64,000 bases of DNA from Coenobita brevimanus (taxonomy: Eukaryota; Arthropoda; Malacostraca; Decapoda; Coenobitidae), in contig CM064666.1 of NCBI GenBank assembly GCA_032717465.1, positions 19,220,511 to 19,284,510 on the forward strand, read 5' to 3'. Position 1 is the stretch's first letter, and each line of letters starts with the position of its first letter. Position numbers and translations under genes: made by a program. Under the pieces are notes generated by a model. The model did not search any database, was not told the DNA's origin, and worked only from the letters and a program-made list of their open reading frames with translations. This document shows, piece by piece, positions 33,459-44,856 of this stretch.

Positions 33459-34391
33459 GTGTGCTTTACCATCATGTCTCCAATGACTCCAGCTGATTAT
33501 TTGAATTCTGCTGGTATTCATTTTACATATGTATCATTGTGGACTGATGGGGCAGCAGCCCACTTCAAGAATAGGTATTCTATGGCAGCTCTAACCTCTT
33601 ACAAAGCCATCCACAACTGCACAGCTAAATGGAACTTTCAAGAAAGTTATCATGGCAAGGGCCCTCATGATAGGATTGGGGCTTTACTAAAACGGAATGT
33701 CTACAAGCGAGTTTTGCAAGGTCGCTGTACAGTAAGGTCTGCTGTAGAATTTTATGAGGAGGCTGAACAAATAACAGATAAAACTGAACTAATGTATGTG
33801 TCTACTGAACATATAAACGCTGAGAAGTCAAGATATGTACAGATCTGGAAAAACTGTAAGGCAGCAAAATCCATTCAGCAGTGCAGGTCAGTAAAACCTC
33901 TTGGCCACTGTAAAGTAGCATTGTATCATTTGACTGCAGACCAATCACCTTTTAAGCAGTGCTAACTTCAGGAGACTGGCTATGACCCACAATCTGACTC
34001 CAGTACTAGCAGTGATAGGGAAGGTACACCATCTCTTGTAGAAATGTCAGAGTCATTCATGTCCCAGCCTGAGCCACAGAGTACTACTGATATTGAAGCA
34101 ACACAAAAACCATCCCCAGGTAACTATGTACTAGTTCACTGCTCTACCATGAAGCTGTCGAAGCATTATGTTGCAGTGGTAGAATCAGTTCCGGAGCCAG
34201 GCATGTTTGAAGTTAATTATTTAAGAAAGAGAGGTACTGACAAAATGGGTGATAGTCAGTTTCATTTTCCTGACAACCTGGACAGAGCTGAGATCTCAGA
34301 GGATATGGTTGTGCAGGTATTTCCAACTCTTCATGTGTCAAGAATGACACGCACATTCAAAGGGGTGAACTTTCCTTCCTCAATTAAATAG
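33459..34391 (+). pseudogene. Transposon-type ORF with one in-frame stop, copy B
   Basis: A single frame of about 310 codons is interrupted only by TAA at 33963-33965, after FKQC. Domains in order are SLWTDGAAAHFKNRY (about residues 27-41), WNFQESYHGKGPHD (58-71) and LLKRNVYKRVLQGRCTV (76-92); then an acidic/Ser linker (ETGYDPQSDSSTSSDREG); then GNYVLVHC...KHYVAVVESVP and FHFPDNLDRAEISEDMVVQV to the end FPSSIK. Copy A has the same stop, so one mutation predates the duplication. The start may not be the true start, because an acceptor-like tract lies just upstream. I do not assign an enzymatic role. The likeliest identity is a protein of the enclosing transposon. Confidence 0.65.
34221..34224. 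other. Empty TTAA site matching the piggyBac insertion in copy A
   Basis: GTTAATTATTTAAGAAAGAG is continuous here. In copy A the same TTAA is doubled around the 4,239-bp element. Confidence 0.95.
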
Positions 34392-35284
34392 TCTAAAAGG
34401 ATGAATTTTCCATCTTCGATGAGCAAGTAGTTGATCTTTGTCTTGTTTATATCGCTGTTGTGATATACAGGTAAGCTTATCATGTAACTTTCACATCTCT
34501 TACTGGCTGTAGGGTTACCTACATGTTATAAGGTAATTTCTGTTCATAATATTCAAAATTACATTGTTCTTTTCCGCTACATCACCCCCAACCCTGGTTT
34601 ACAAGAATCATGTTTTGGTTAATTTATCGTGTTTCACATTAATACATGACTTACATTGTTTTGTGATAATTACTGTAACCTTCATAAAAGATGATTTTGT
34701 AATTATATGAGAAATATAAATCGCACAAGTAACGTTTCTCACTTTTCCTGTTACGTGTCTCACGATCACATCTTCCTTAACAGTAGCAAAATTCTTAGGG
34801 GAAATAGAATTTGCTGGCCATGATTATGATCCTCATACACTGACATATGACTGATATAAAGCACTTCTTGACCTAACCAGTAAAATCACAGAGTTATTGA
34901 AAATATTCATGCAAAGTAAAAGGTGGGGTGGCATCGCGGTAACGTTTCTCACGCCACTTTTAAAAATTTATATAAAATCAGAATAAAAAGATATGAATAA
35001 TCTGACCATGGCATAATGTATTGTGAGGTGTTGGTAGTATACCTTGCAAACAGCATTTATTTATATTGCCTACATAATACAAGTGAGAGTAGATCAGTAA
35101 CTTATCTCTGATTATAACGTTTCTCACGATGGAATGACCCATTTACATCTCTCCACTCAGTTAACAGGGGCACCATAGTTGGCTCCACTTCACCTCATAA
35201 AATGGTTCACCTCACAAAAATGGTTACCACTCACAGGTGTAAGTGTGTTCCTGGGTTACAGAAGTGAAATCAAAAGTACATTCA

Positions 35285-35460
35285 AAGTCCCTTCCTTCCT
35301 CTCAACTCTTCCATTGTAAACCTAGCCCTCCCAGGCATAGCATTCAAGAACACACAACACATCCATCTAATCACTGTCCTCTGTATGTCTGAGCCAATGA
35401 ATATCCTCTTCCTTTACTGCCCATGTCTCCTACCATCCAGCATTACACTCCTAACGCATG
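35285..35460 (-). mobile_element. LINE A fragment, copy B
   Basis: Partner of 9040-9215. It carries a one-base deletion at CATGTCTCCTACC relative to copy A. Confidence 0.75.
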
Positions 35461-35782
35461 TCCAAGATGAATATAATTTCCTGACCAACACATATACAAC
35501 AAAAGGTCCAATACTAGACTTCCTTTACTTAGCCTAAGGTGCCTTCATGTGGTGGCACTGATGTGTGTGAGTGGTGGAGCTGCCCAGGTATTTAAACATC
35601 CCTCAACACCTTCCCTATCTCTGCATGGAGGAGGATGGAAAAAAAAAAAAATATGTTCATCCTTGGTTTGTATAAATCCACTAACTGTGTATATTAAAAT
35701 AAAAAAAGAACTGACGCTAAAGAGGGATGCCTTCACCTGGTGACACTAATATACAACCTCCCTCAACCCACAATTTCAAATA

Positions 35783-36035
35783 AGGAGGATGGTGGAGAGG
35801 ATGGAGAGTGAGAGGCTAATGAAGATAATGTATGTGAGTGAGGTGGAGGGGAGGAGAGGGAGGGGGAGGCCAAGGATGAGATGGAGGAATGGAGTGGAGA
35901 GGTATATGAGAGAAAGGGGTGTGAGCTGGGACCAGGGCAGTGAAATGGCGGGGGACAGGGCGACATGGAGGAGATTTGTTTGTGGACAACCCTTACGGGA
36001 TTAAGGTGTCTGGTAATAGACAGACAGGGAGATAG
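35783..36035 (+). mobile_element. LINE B 3' fragment, copy B
   Basis: Partner of 9535-9785. Frame 35789-36004 is still open (MAGDRATWRRFVCGQP). Confidence 0.85.
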
Positions 36036-36312
36036 GATGGTGGACTGCAGGAGAAGAGCAACATCAGCCTGCAGTCCACTATATTTCATAATCTACCTTT
36101 TGATTCACTTTCATCGCTTCACCCACAGATAAACAAACCGAGATACATGAAAGCAACAAAACCACACGTGCCCTATGGAAACATGCCACACATACCTTCA
36201 CTATAAGCACGCGCACGTGCACATGCACACACACACACACACACAAAGATTCATATCCTGATGGGCCTGAAGCAATAACAAGAACAAAGAGGCATCACAT
36301 TCACACACTTAC

Positions 36313-36436
36313 CACATTGTACAGGCAGGTGTTGGGGTTAACGTCCAATACAGTTTCAAGTTAGCTGGGGATTCCTCTTCTTCTTCTTTCCGCCTCTCTC
36401 TAGGCAGCTTCCACGGGTGACAATCAACTCACGCAC
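36313..36436 (-). other. Exon-like unit 1 (copy B)
   Basis: Duplicon partner of 10067-10190, identical at the acceptor (TTTTTCAG) and donor (GTAAGTGTG). Confidence 0.4.
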
Positions 36437-36605
36437 CTGAAAAATATATTACACAATTAGTCCTTTCCTTCTGAACCTTAAGTTTACCTGGTAAGAAACG
36501 TATCTGGTGGCATCAAGAACAATATCATTTGGGGACAACAATAGGGTGACATGGAGGCAATTTGTTTGTGGCCACCCCTGGAGGCATCTGGCAATAGATT
36601 GATAC

Positions 36606-36855
36606 TTTTTTTTTTTTTTTAATGCACAGAAGGAACACAAGGCTACAAGCCCACAAGATTGTTCCCTTCAAGAAAAAATAAAAATACGATAACAGAAGCC
36701 ATATTCAAGACCCAATCATTTCAAGATGCCTGGACACACTGTATTTAAAACACTAAAGATCACAGACAGTAGGAAATACAAAGACAGTTCCAGAGTTGAC
36801 CTGTTGCATACATGAAGTACTGAATGTAATGGTTAACTCTTGCATTTGAGAGTTT
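36606..36855 (-). mobile_element. LINE C 3' fragment, copy B
   Basis: Partner of 10361-10612. The T run is 14 instead of 19. Confidence 0.8.
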
Positions 36856-36966
36856 ACATATTACAGAGTGAAAAAAAAAAATGTCACCATAGACTGAATT
36901 AATGTGTCTTTCAAAACAAATAAAGGAATCAGACTTAACAACATTCAGGAACAGACTCAGAACTCT

Positions 36967-36967
36967 T

Positions 36968-37010
<43 letters not shown>

Positions 37011-37011
37011 A
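36967..37011. repeat. (CT)n(CA)n microsatellite, copy B
   Basis: Longer CA part than in copy A (10728-10759). Confidence 0.9.
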
Positions 37012-37099
37012 AAGGGGGCGATGCCTGGTAGATTTACCCCTTAATACACTTAAAGCATCATACTGGCAAGTGCAAGTGCAATAAGATTGTGTCATATCA

Positions 37100-37620
37100 T
37101 ATTGTTTATAAAGGCTCCAACCTAATTGCATACATTCGCCTTGGTCACCTAATGGCAACTCTCCACATTACTTGATCTCTGGCAGCCTCCCTATTCTGTC
37201 CCTTATCCCTGAGGTCACACTCTATAACCTCGTCCCAGGTCTTTTTCAGTCTGCCTCTCACAACCCTACCTGACATTCATACTTCTCACTTTCCCCACCC
37301 AATTGCCATCCTCCATCCTTCCCACATGCCCAAACCAACTCAATCAACCCCTCCTTATCACAACACCAATACACTTCGGTCCGATCCTTCCTCTCAACTC
37401 TACCCTCAACGTTCACACCTCTCACCCTCCACACCCAGTTGTCATCTTTCATCCTCTCCACATGCCCAAACCGTCTCAAGCTACCCCTCCTCATCACAAC
37501 ATCAATACACTCCAGTTCCATCCTTCCTCTCAACTCTTCATCAACATCTCTCACCATACCAACTGTCATCTTCCATCCTCTCCACATGCCCAAACCATCT
37601 CAATCTATCAATCAACACAA
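37100..37620 (-). mobile_element. LINE A fragment with triplicated segment, copy B
   Basis: Partner of 10850-11375, with the same three-unit tandem structure. Confidence 0.8.
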
Positions 37621-37883
37621 TAATGTTTTCATGTACATTTTTATACCCTAACTCCTGTTGCAACAATAATCAACTTACATGATGAAACTAAAAAATCCCT
37701 AATTATATATGACATGGTGGGCATACAAAGACAGAAAAAAAAGATCACTTCTATATTTTTACCTTAGAAAGTGCAGAACTAACCATCTACATGATATCTC
37801 CTTGCTGGGTATAATTTAGTCAACTACTGAGGCTGTGTTTATACTTCAAGATTACTTTTCTCATTTATTTGTACCCTTAAAAT

Positions 37884-37885
<2 letters not shown>

Positions 37886-37942
<57 letters not shown>
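37886..37942. repeat. (CA)n microsatellite, copy B
   Basis: About 28 units, slightly longer than in copy A. Confidence 0.97.
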
Positions 37943-37945
<3 letters not shown>

Positions 37946-37999
37946 TCATTTGTGCAACATTGGGGGGTTCCAGTAGTCCTTAGCTTTAACTCATCTGAT

Positions 38000-38390
38000 G
38001 TCTGTCTATCTGTTGCAAGACGCCTTAATCCCATTAGGGGTGACCACAAACAAATCTCCATATTGCCCTGTCCTCTGCTATTTCACTGACCTCCCTGCAA
38101 CTCAACATCCGCTCTCCGATCTCTCTCCACTCCATCTCATCCTTGGTCTCCCCCTCCACCTGACTCAAACAGATCTCCATGTTGCCCTGTCTTCTACTTG
38201 GTTCACCCTTCTCTAACTCACACTCCTCTGTCTCATACATCTCGCCACTCCATCCCTCCATCTCATTCTTGGTCTCCCCTTCCACCTCGAAATGAACGAA
38301 TCTTGAATTTGGCTCTCTTTTGTATTGTTTTTGTTTCTTTCTTGGAAGGAACATTAATGTGGGCTCAGACTGTGGTTCTTTCTTCCTCGC

Positions 38391-38420
<30 letters not shown>
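38000..38420. mobile_element. LINE B (-) and LINE C (+) 3' fragments, copy B
   Basis: LINE B reverse-complement text (to about 38288) is followed by the LINE C 3' UTR and an A tail of about 25. They are partners of 11750-12178. Confidence 0.78.
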
Positions 38421-38421
<1 letters not shown>

Positions 38422-38573
38422 CTCAGCTATTCAGACTCATACACACTCTTTCAGCCAGTCTAACTTTCATACACTCTACTAGCCAGTCTCTCATTCTCCA
38501 TCCTTTCCACTTGGCCAAACCACATCAAAGTACTTCTCTAAACACTTTCAATCACAAAAGATTTCACATGAGC

Positions 38574-39049
38574 TAAGGGGTCTTTGTATGCAACACGTGC
38601 TACGAGTGTAATGCTGTATGGTAGTTAGACCTGTGCAGCAAAAGAAGAGGATATTCATAGGCTTAAATGTACAGAAATGGCAATGATTAGGTGGATGTGC
38701 AGTGCATCCCTGAGTGCAAGGCCTGGGGTAGCTAGGTTTACGACAGAAGAGTTGAGGTGGGGTGGGACTGGAGTGTATTGGTGTTGTGATGAGGAGAGGT
38801 AGATTGAGGTGGTTTGGGCATGTGGAGAGGATGGGGGATGATAACTGAGTGCAGAAAGTGAGAAGAGTTAATTTTAGGGATGGGGTTGCAAGGGGTACAG
38901 CAAAAAGGACCTGGGACAAGGTCATTAAGTGTGACCTCAGGGTTAAGGGTGAACAGGGAGGCTGCCAGAGATTGAGCAGCATGGAAAGCCACCATTAGGT
39001 GGCCAAGGCTGACACATGCACGTTGGAGCCTTCAAAAACGAAACTAGTC
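38574..39049 (+). mobile_element. LINE A 3' fragment, copy B
   Basis: Partner of 12335-12810. GTAGTTAGACCTGTGC replaces GTAGTGAGACCTGTGC, adding a stop in the LYGSET block. Confidence 0.85.
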
Positions 39050-39188
39050 ACACCAGGTACTGACCAGAATTTTCGGCCATGTACCTGCACAAACAGTTTG
39101 GTTTCTAAGGGTGCTGTTTACCCCTCCATAAATATAAGTTTTTTTGCTTTCGTTTTATAATCCTGACAGTCTGTTTATTTATGACAGT

Positions 39189-39366
39189 ATGGTGCAGAGA
39201 CCAAGGATGAGGTGGAGGGATGGAGTTGAGTGATATACGAGGGAGGGGGGAGTGAGTTGAGGGGAGGGCAGTAAAATGGTGGGTGACAGAGCAACTTGGA
39301 GGCGTTTTGTCTGTGGCCACCCTTTGCGGGATTAGGGCGTCGGGCTATAGATAGATAGATAGATGG
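39189..39366 (+). mobile_element. LINE B 3' fragment with (GATA)n tail, copy B
   Basis: Partner of 12950-13128, including the ATAGATAGATAGATAG tail. Confidence 0.85.
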
Positions 39367-39595
39367 TGCAGCACAGATGATTTGCCACACAGCACACCCA
39401 AGGCAATAACCCTACATGGAGTTTACTGATGACTGACACTGTGTAGGCAGAGCTGATGGAGAATATGAGATAGTAGAAGGTCAAAAGGAATAGGGAAGTG
39501 AGCTTAGAAAGACAAAGAGAGAGAGAAAAAGACAAGTAGATAGATAAACAGATAGAGATAGAGAGAAAGAGAGAGAAACTTTATTACAGTACAAT

Positions 39596-40330
39596 GATCC
39601 CTACTCTATCATATGGAAGTGAAGCTTAGCCTTACCTTATGACACCCTATGGAGATCTCAGCCACTAAGCCTCAGTTACGCAGTGCCGTGGCATCAATAT
39701 ATTCTTGCAAATACCCTAGCCTGTCGCAGTATGCGGCAAGAGGTGGTGTGTCTCCCATCTTTCGCAGGAAGGCGTCTGATTTCGGCTTGAAGGCTTCTAC
39801 GGCGCAGGTTAACACGTTTGTGAAATATCCTTTGACGTGGCAGGATCTTCCCCTCTTGCTACGGAACTTTTATTCAAGCTTGGGTAGTACCAGACTCCTC
39901 CACAGGGTTAACATGCTGGTCTCATCCCTGGTGAAAGGACACAGGTCAAGGGTGAGAGCAGTGGAAGAGTGGCAAAGAGTGAAAAAATGTTATCTGAGAG
40001 GAGCACGTGGAGTGAAAAAGAGGTATATGAGAGGTGCATGTGGAATTATATGGAAAAACAACGACAAATGATGAAGGTGGCAAGCACTGTGATGTGGATG
40101 TGACTGAAAATGTTACGAAAAATACTCTGTGATGGTTCAGTCATGTGGAGAACAGAGAATGAGACTGACCAGGAGACTGTAAGAGTGAGGTATTAGGGGA
40201 AACTAAGGCTAAGATGGTGGGATGGAGTGGTGAGAGATATCAGAGGATTTGTGAATGGTAGAAGACAGAGTGACATGGAGGCGATTTGTCTGTGGCCACC
40301 CCTTGAAGGATTAACGTGTCTGGAAAGTTA
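39596..40330 (+). mobile_element. LINE B split by foreign segment, copy B
   Basis: Partner of 13350-14115. The foreign segment frame is open for 140 codons (39649-40071), running through into LINE B sequence. The frame start differs because copy A has CCCATCTTTC in a slightly altered context. A short repeated ATACTCTGTG present in copy A (13881-13900) is single here. Confidence 0.7.
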
Positions 40331-40717
40331 TACAGATAGATACTGGTAGATAAACAGACAAGGTCAAAGGGAATCTGCTGGTAATGCATGACTTCCTGTA
40401 AATGTCTGTTACTATGACCTCAATCTTGGCTATAAAAAAATAAATAAATAAATCATGCCCTATGGGTCAGACACTTACATATTGAAACTTTATTTATTTA
40501 TTTATAAGTGTACATTAGTGATTACTTAATGCACAGCTTCTCCCTTTCCTATAAAAATTCTAATGCTTGATCATTTTAAAAACACTTCCTTACCTTTCTT
40601 CCTGCCACCCTCCCTTCCAGGATGGTGTGGAGGGTGGGAGATAATCCTGTCCATTCTTTTCTCATATGTTTGTTAAATCATTGTAGCCTCACATCCACTC
40701 TTTTTTTTTCTCACCAG

Positions 40718-41428
40718 AATGAGAGACTGATAAGGAGAGTGTATGTGAGTGAGGTGGAGGGGAGGAAGAGGGAGAGGGAGGCCAAGGAGATGGGATGGAG
40801 TGGAGAGGTATATGAGAGAGGGGTGTGTGAGCTGGGAGCAGGGCAATGAAATGGCAGGGGACAGGGCAACATGGAGGTGATTTGTTTGTGGTCACCCCTT
40901 ATGGCAATAGATAAATAGGTAACCTTAACATGTGGCAATAGGCCCCCTGTTATTCCTGCTTCATGTGAACGCCAGTATGAACTTGATAATTCCTCACATA
41001 ACTCTCCATTCACTCTCACATGTACAGCAGCTGCCCATTCATAAAATTTCACGTCAACTTGACAGTCCATTAAGATACAGTTTTCTCTATCTATCTATCT
41101 ACTGCCAGACGCCTTAATCCCGTAAGGGGTGGCCACAAACAAATTGTCTCCGTGTCACCCTGTCCCCTGCCATTTCACTGCCCTGCTCCCAGCCCACACA
41201 CCCATCTCTCATACCTCCACTCCATTCCCCCATCTCATCCTTGGCCTCTCACAGCTCTCTCACAGCCCATTTTTACTATCACCCATGGAACTCTATCAAA
41301 TGCCTTCTCCAAATCCACAACCATCATTCCTTCCCTTGATACAGTTCCACCTACTTCTTCCTTCCCCTTTCTCATTCTGTGTGTCCTCTCTTCCCACTTC
41401 TCCATTGCCATCCTGTCACGTTTTATTA
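40718..41428. mobile_element. LINE B (+), LINE B (-) and LINE A-type RT (-) fragments, copy B
   Basis: Three fragments lie in the same order as 14490-15200: LINE B 3' end at 40718-40918 (+), LINE B 3' end at 41088-41252 (-) and the VDLEKAFDRVP fragment at 41254-41428 (-). Confidence 0.78.
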
Positions 41429-41637
41429 TTTTTCCCGTGCAGGTGACTCTACACTGAGTGACAAGCCTAATGGTTTCCTGTAACTGAGGAAACTGTTTAC
41501 ATTGCTGGGTGGTAACCATATAACCAGATGATGGGGTGATGTGCAGCCTTCTATGGTGACTGTCAACTGGTTGGACTGACGCATATCCAGAGTCCATCCA
41601 GAAACCAAGCCTCCATAATACTCCCTGTGCCTCATTC

Positions 41638-42130
41638 TTTTTTTATTATTATTTTTTTTAATGCAATGAAGAAGGAGCCAAAGGCCAGGAGCCCACAAAC
41701 TATTCCTTCCAAGAAAAAAACAAAACAAAAACAATACGAGAGCCAAATTCAAGATCCGTTCATTTCGAGATGCGTGGACACAATGTGTTTGAAACTCTAG
41801 AGATCATAATAAGTAGGAAATACAGACAAAGGGAAACAGTTCCAGAGTTGACCTGTTGCATAAATGAAGGACTGGGAGTAACGGTTAACTCTTGCATCAG
41901 ACAGCTGGACAGAAATGGGATAAGAGTTTGCTGCTAGACGAGTGCTATGCACCCGTCATAGAGGTAGGGGGATGTAAGCAGACAGTTCAGAGGAGCAGTG
42001 ACCACTGATGTAGCGACAGAAAAGAGAAAAAGATGCAACAATGTGGCGAAGAGACACAGGTTGAAAGGAGCCAGTAAGAGGAGGAGAGTTAAAGAGACGA
42101 AAAACCTTTGACTCCACCCTACTGGAGCTG
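41638..42130 (-). mobile_element. LINE C 3' fragment, copy B
   Basis: Partner of 15411-15905. Confidence 0.85.
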
Positions 42131-42455
42131 GGGGGTGGTTTGCATGCATAGGAGAGGCAGAAAATTACTCTTCAGATTAATCAAGTATACCATCTAAGGT
42201 TCAGAAAAATCTTGGGTAGACATCTGGATAAGTGGTCAATTTCCAGTAAATGGCCTTTGAACTCGACATATACATGCAACTTTTTTCGCCAAAAATGAAG
42301 GTATAATCAAAGACAATATGCCTCAATCTCTGCTTCTAATTCACATGAAAATATTGTTTTGGTGTCTAAATATATGTTTTTGATGTTCAGGAACTCAGCT
42401 ATGTCGGTTAAAATGTGCCCAGACTTACAGAAACGCATAAAAAGTGGAAAAACTG

Positions 42456-42463
42456 TTTGCCAC
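42456..42463. repeat. 8-bp target-site duplication, left, of hAT
   Basis: TTTGCCAC here and at 44270-44277. Copy A has it once (TGTTTGCCACAACC at about 16230-16240). Confidence 0.96.
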
Positions 42464-43038
42464 CAGTGGCGTCACCAGGGGTCAGATTTTGGGGGGGCTG
42501 TAGCCCTGGTGTAGGTAGAAGGTGGGGGGGCGAGCAAAGCGAGCCTATGCAGCTGGGGGGTACGGGGGGGCGCTGTAAGCCCCCCAGGAAAATTTTTTCG
42601 GAAATTGAGCAGTTTTAGGCCTATAGATGAAGAAAAAGTAAAATAAGGTCTCACAGGCTATTAATAAGAAACTTATAGGACTCATGAATATTGATGGGCC
42701 TAATACCAGGTATCAGTAACCCTTATGATTTAATGTTTACAAGGTAATTGTATAAAGCTTTTTTGCAGATAATAGTTTTTCTTCAATTGCTAGTATTATG
42801 TGGTATCATAACGGTTTCTTAGTCTTACCATATTAAATTTGATGATTCAAAGAAGCTCTTTGTTCAACGTATATATATATAATTGCCAAGATTTATCTTC
42901 CATTACCGGTACTGTGATAGGAAAACAAAGCCATTCACAAAAAAACAAAAATTATAAAATAGATCTCGTGCCGGTTCTTCAGCAGGTATATCAAGGTTAT
43001 CACTTGTGCTGGGCGGTGGCTAAAAAAATAATGAGAAA

Positions 43039-43101
<63 letters not shown>

Positions 43102-44269
43102 AAGAGAGAGAGAGAGAGAGAGAGAGTTTTAGCCTACTTTCCCACTCTGTACGTTTAGGCCAATATATTTGCAACAATGAGAAATAGCCTAGGCCTAGTC
43201 AATTTAAAAATAAATCAATGAAAAAAATCCTGGCCTGTTTCATAAAATGACTACTGAAATAGTTTGATATAGGGCTACTTACACATGTCTGAATGGGTTC
43301 AGCTTTGGGGTTATCTGGGGTTGCTTCTGGCACCTCATTCCCAATAACAGCCACTTTTTCTTGGCACTCATCTGAGTCATCTTTGGAGGTGCGGGTGAGA
43401 AAGAATTTCCTTATGTCACCCTGTCCCTGAAATTTTTAGATGACCTTTTCATCACTTAAGTGGCTGCTGGCTGATATCCGCAAATGTATTAATGTAGAAT
43501 AGCCTATAAAAGGGAAATGACATTCAGTTCTGACAGTCGTGTCGACTGAACCAAGTACTGCTGACTCTTTATATAGAGTATAGGCTAGATCTCATATCTG
43601 TAAAAACAAAAATGAACAGGTAAAGTGAGGTGGCTAGCAATATACCGGAACATAGTAACGTCTATACAGCCACTGAAACCAATACATTCAAATAAAACCG
43701 AAAACAACACAGGATTTAGCCACAGTTCACAGACACTTCTCAATGTAAACAAACATTCCGAGTTACGATACTCTGAACATTCGAATTTGTGAAAAATTGC
43801 ATAGATCAGATATTTTAGACTGCATAATCCAATTTTAAAGCTCCGTGATTAATATATACCATATTATATATTGTAAATATATAATAAATCTAATAAATGT
43901 AATACAATCTTGCATTCTTTGTGCGATAAATATATTTCAAAGAAAACCAAGCTTGGAAAAAGTATATGGGAAACTAATATATTATAACTATTATGATTTG
44001 AGTCATAGGTTTACGTAAATTGTGAATAACTAATCACATTATATAGCTATAAATAATATTGTATTAAACTAATATGGATGCACGAATAAAAGTGGATTGG
44101 CGGTAGGGGGTTGGGGGAAAGCTAGGTGGGTCAATGCCGAGCTGCAAGCATACTATGTAAGCTGGTGATTTTTTATTATTATTATTTTGGGGGGCTGCAA
44201 TTTTGGGGGGGCTGAGTCCTTGATTTGGGGGGGCTAAGCCCCCCTAGCCCCCCCCTGGTGACGCCACTG
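42464..44269. mobile_element. Non-autonomous hAT transposon, 1,806 bp
   Basis: The two ends are perfect inverted copies of CAGTGGCGTCACCAGGGG (18 bp). The 8-bp duplication and CAGTG-type ends are hallmarks of the hAT superfamily. Subterminal DNA is G-rich, with repeated GGGGGGCT blocks and a near-terminal palindrome GGGGGGCTAAGCCCCCC (about 44228-44244). The interior is AT-rich, with no transposase frame, and contains (TA)n(GA)n at 43049-43126. It must have relied on a transposase elsewhere. Copy A preserves the empty site. Confidence 0.95.
43049..43126. repeat. (TA)n(GA)n microsatellite inside hAT
   Basis: About 25 TA units, briefly interrupted by AATATA, pass into about 12 GA units. Confidence 0.95.
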
Positions 44270-44277
44270 TTTGCCAC
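44270..44277. repeat. 8-bp target-site duplication, right, of hAT
   Basis: TTTGCCAC, identical to 42456-42463. Confidence 0.96.
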
Positions 44278-44856
44278 AACCGATGGCAAAATCGTTATAG
44301 CAGAAAATTTATTGTAAATCGAATTTTGGGGTGGAACTTTTCTATTATCGTTGTAGCGAAATATTGTAAACCGAAACATTGTAAAACGAGTAATGACTGT
44401 ATTATGAGCGTTTATAAACTGGAAAGCTGCTACCACATGTGTGAAGCACAGGCTGTAGCAGCCGTCATCACAGTTGGAAACCGCATGTTTGACACAAACT
44501 GGAAGGCACACGATAACCCAGAGGTCACTGATCTGGACACCCTGCCAGAATCCAAGAGAGTCAGGGATGGAGGCAAGAGCATTGAGGTGTGCACACTAGA
44601 TGAGACTGTCAAGATCATAAACTCTGATGAACAAGTCGTGGTGACCTATTCTGATGATGGCTCAAAGAAGCGGGGTGCTGGGTCATTTTCCGTTCAGGGT
44701 ATCACCATTAACGGAAAATACATGTCACTGCCCACACTAAGCATTGCTTCAGAGTCCAGAAAGAACTTAGCTGCTCTCTGGGTGGTGGTCCTGGAAATTC
44801 AGGAGGCAGCAAGTGGTGTTGAAGCCAAAACTCTGTTCGAGAAAATTGACTCCGTG

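Larger units (their letters stand above)
32742..35141 (+). mobile_element. Probable DNA transposon of unknown family, copy B, uninterrupted
   Basis: The ends TGGGTAATTCCACGA and (reverse complement) TGGGTCATTCCATCGTG enclose 2,400 bp, with the broken ORF 33459-34391 in the middle and the TAACGTTTCTCAC-type motifs at about 33105, 34731, 34750, 34941 and 35117. It preserves the pre-insertion structure that piggyBac disrupted in copy A. Confidence 0.5.
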
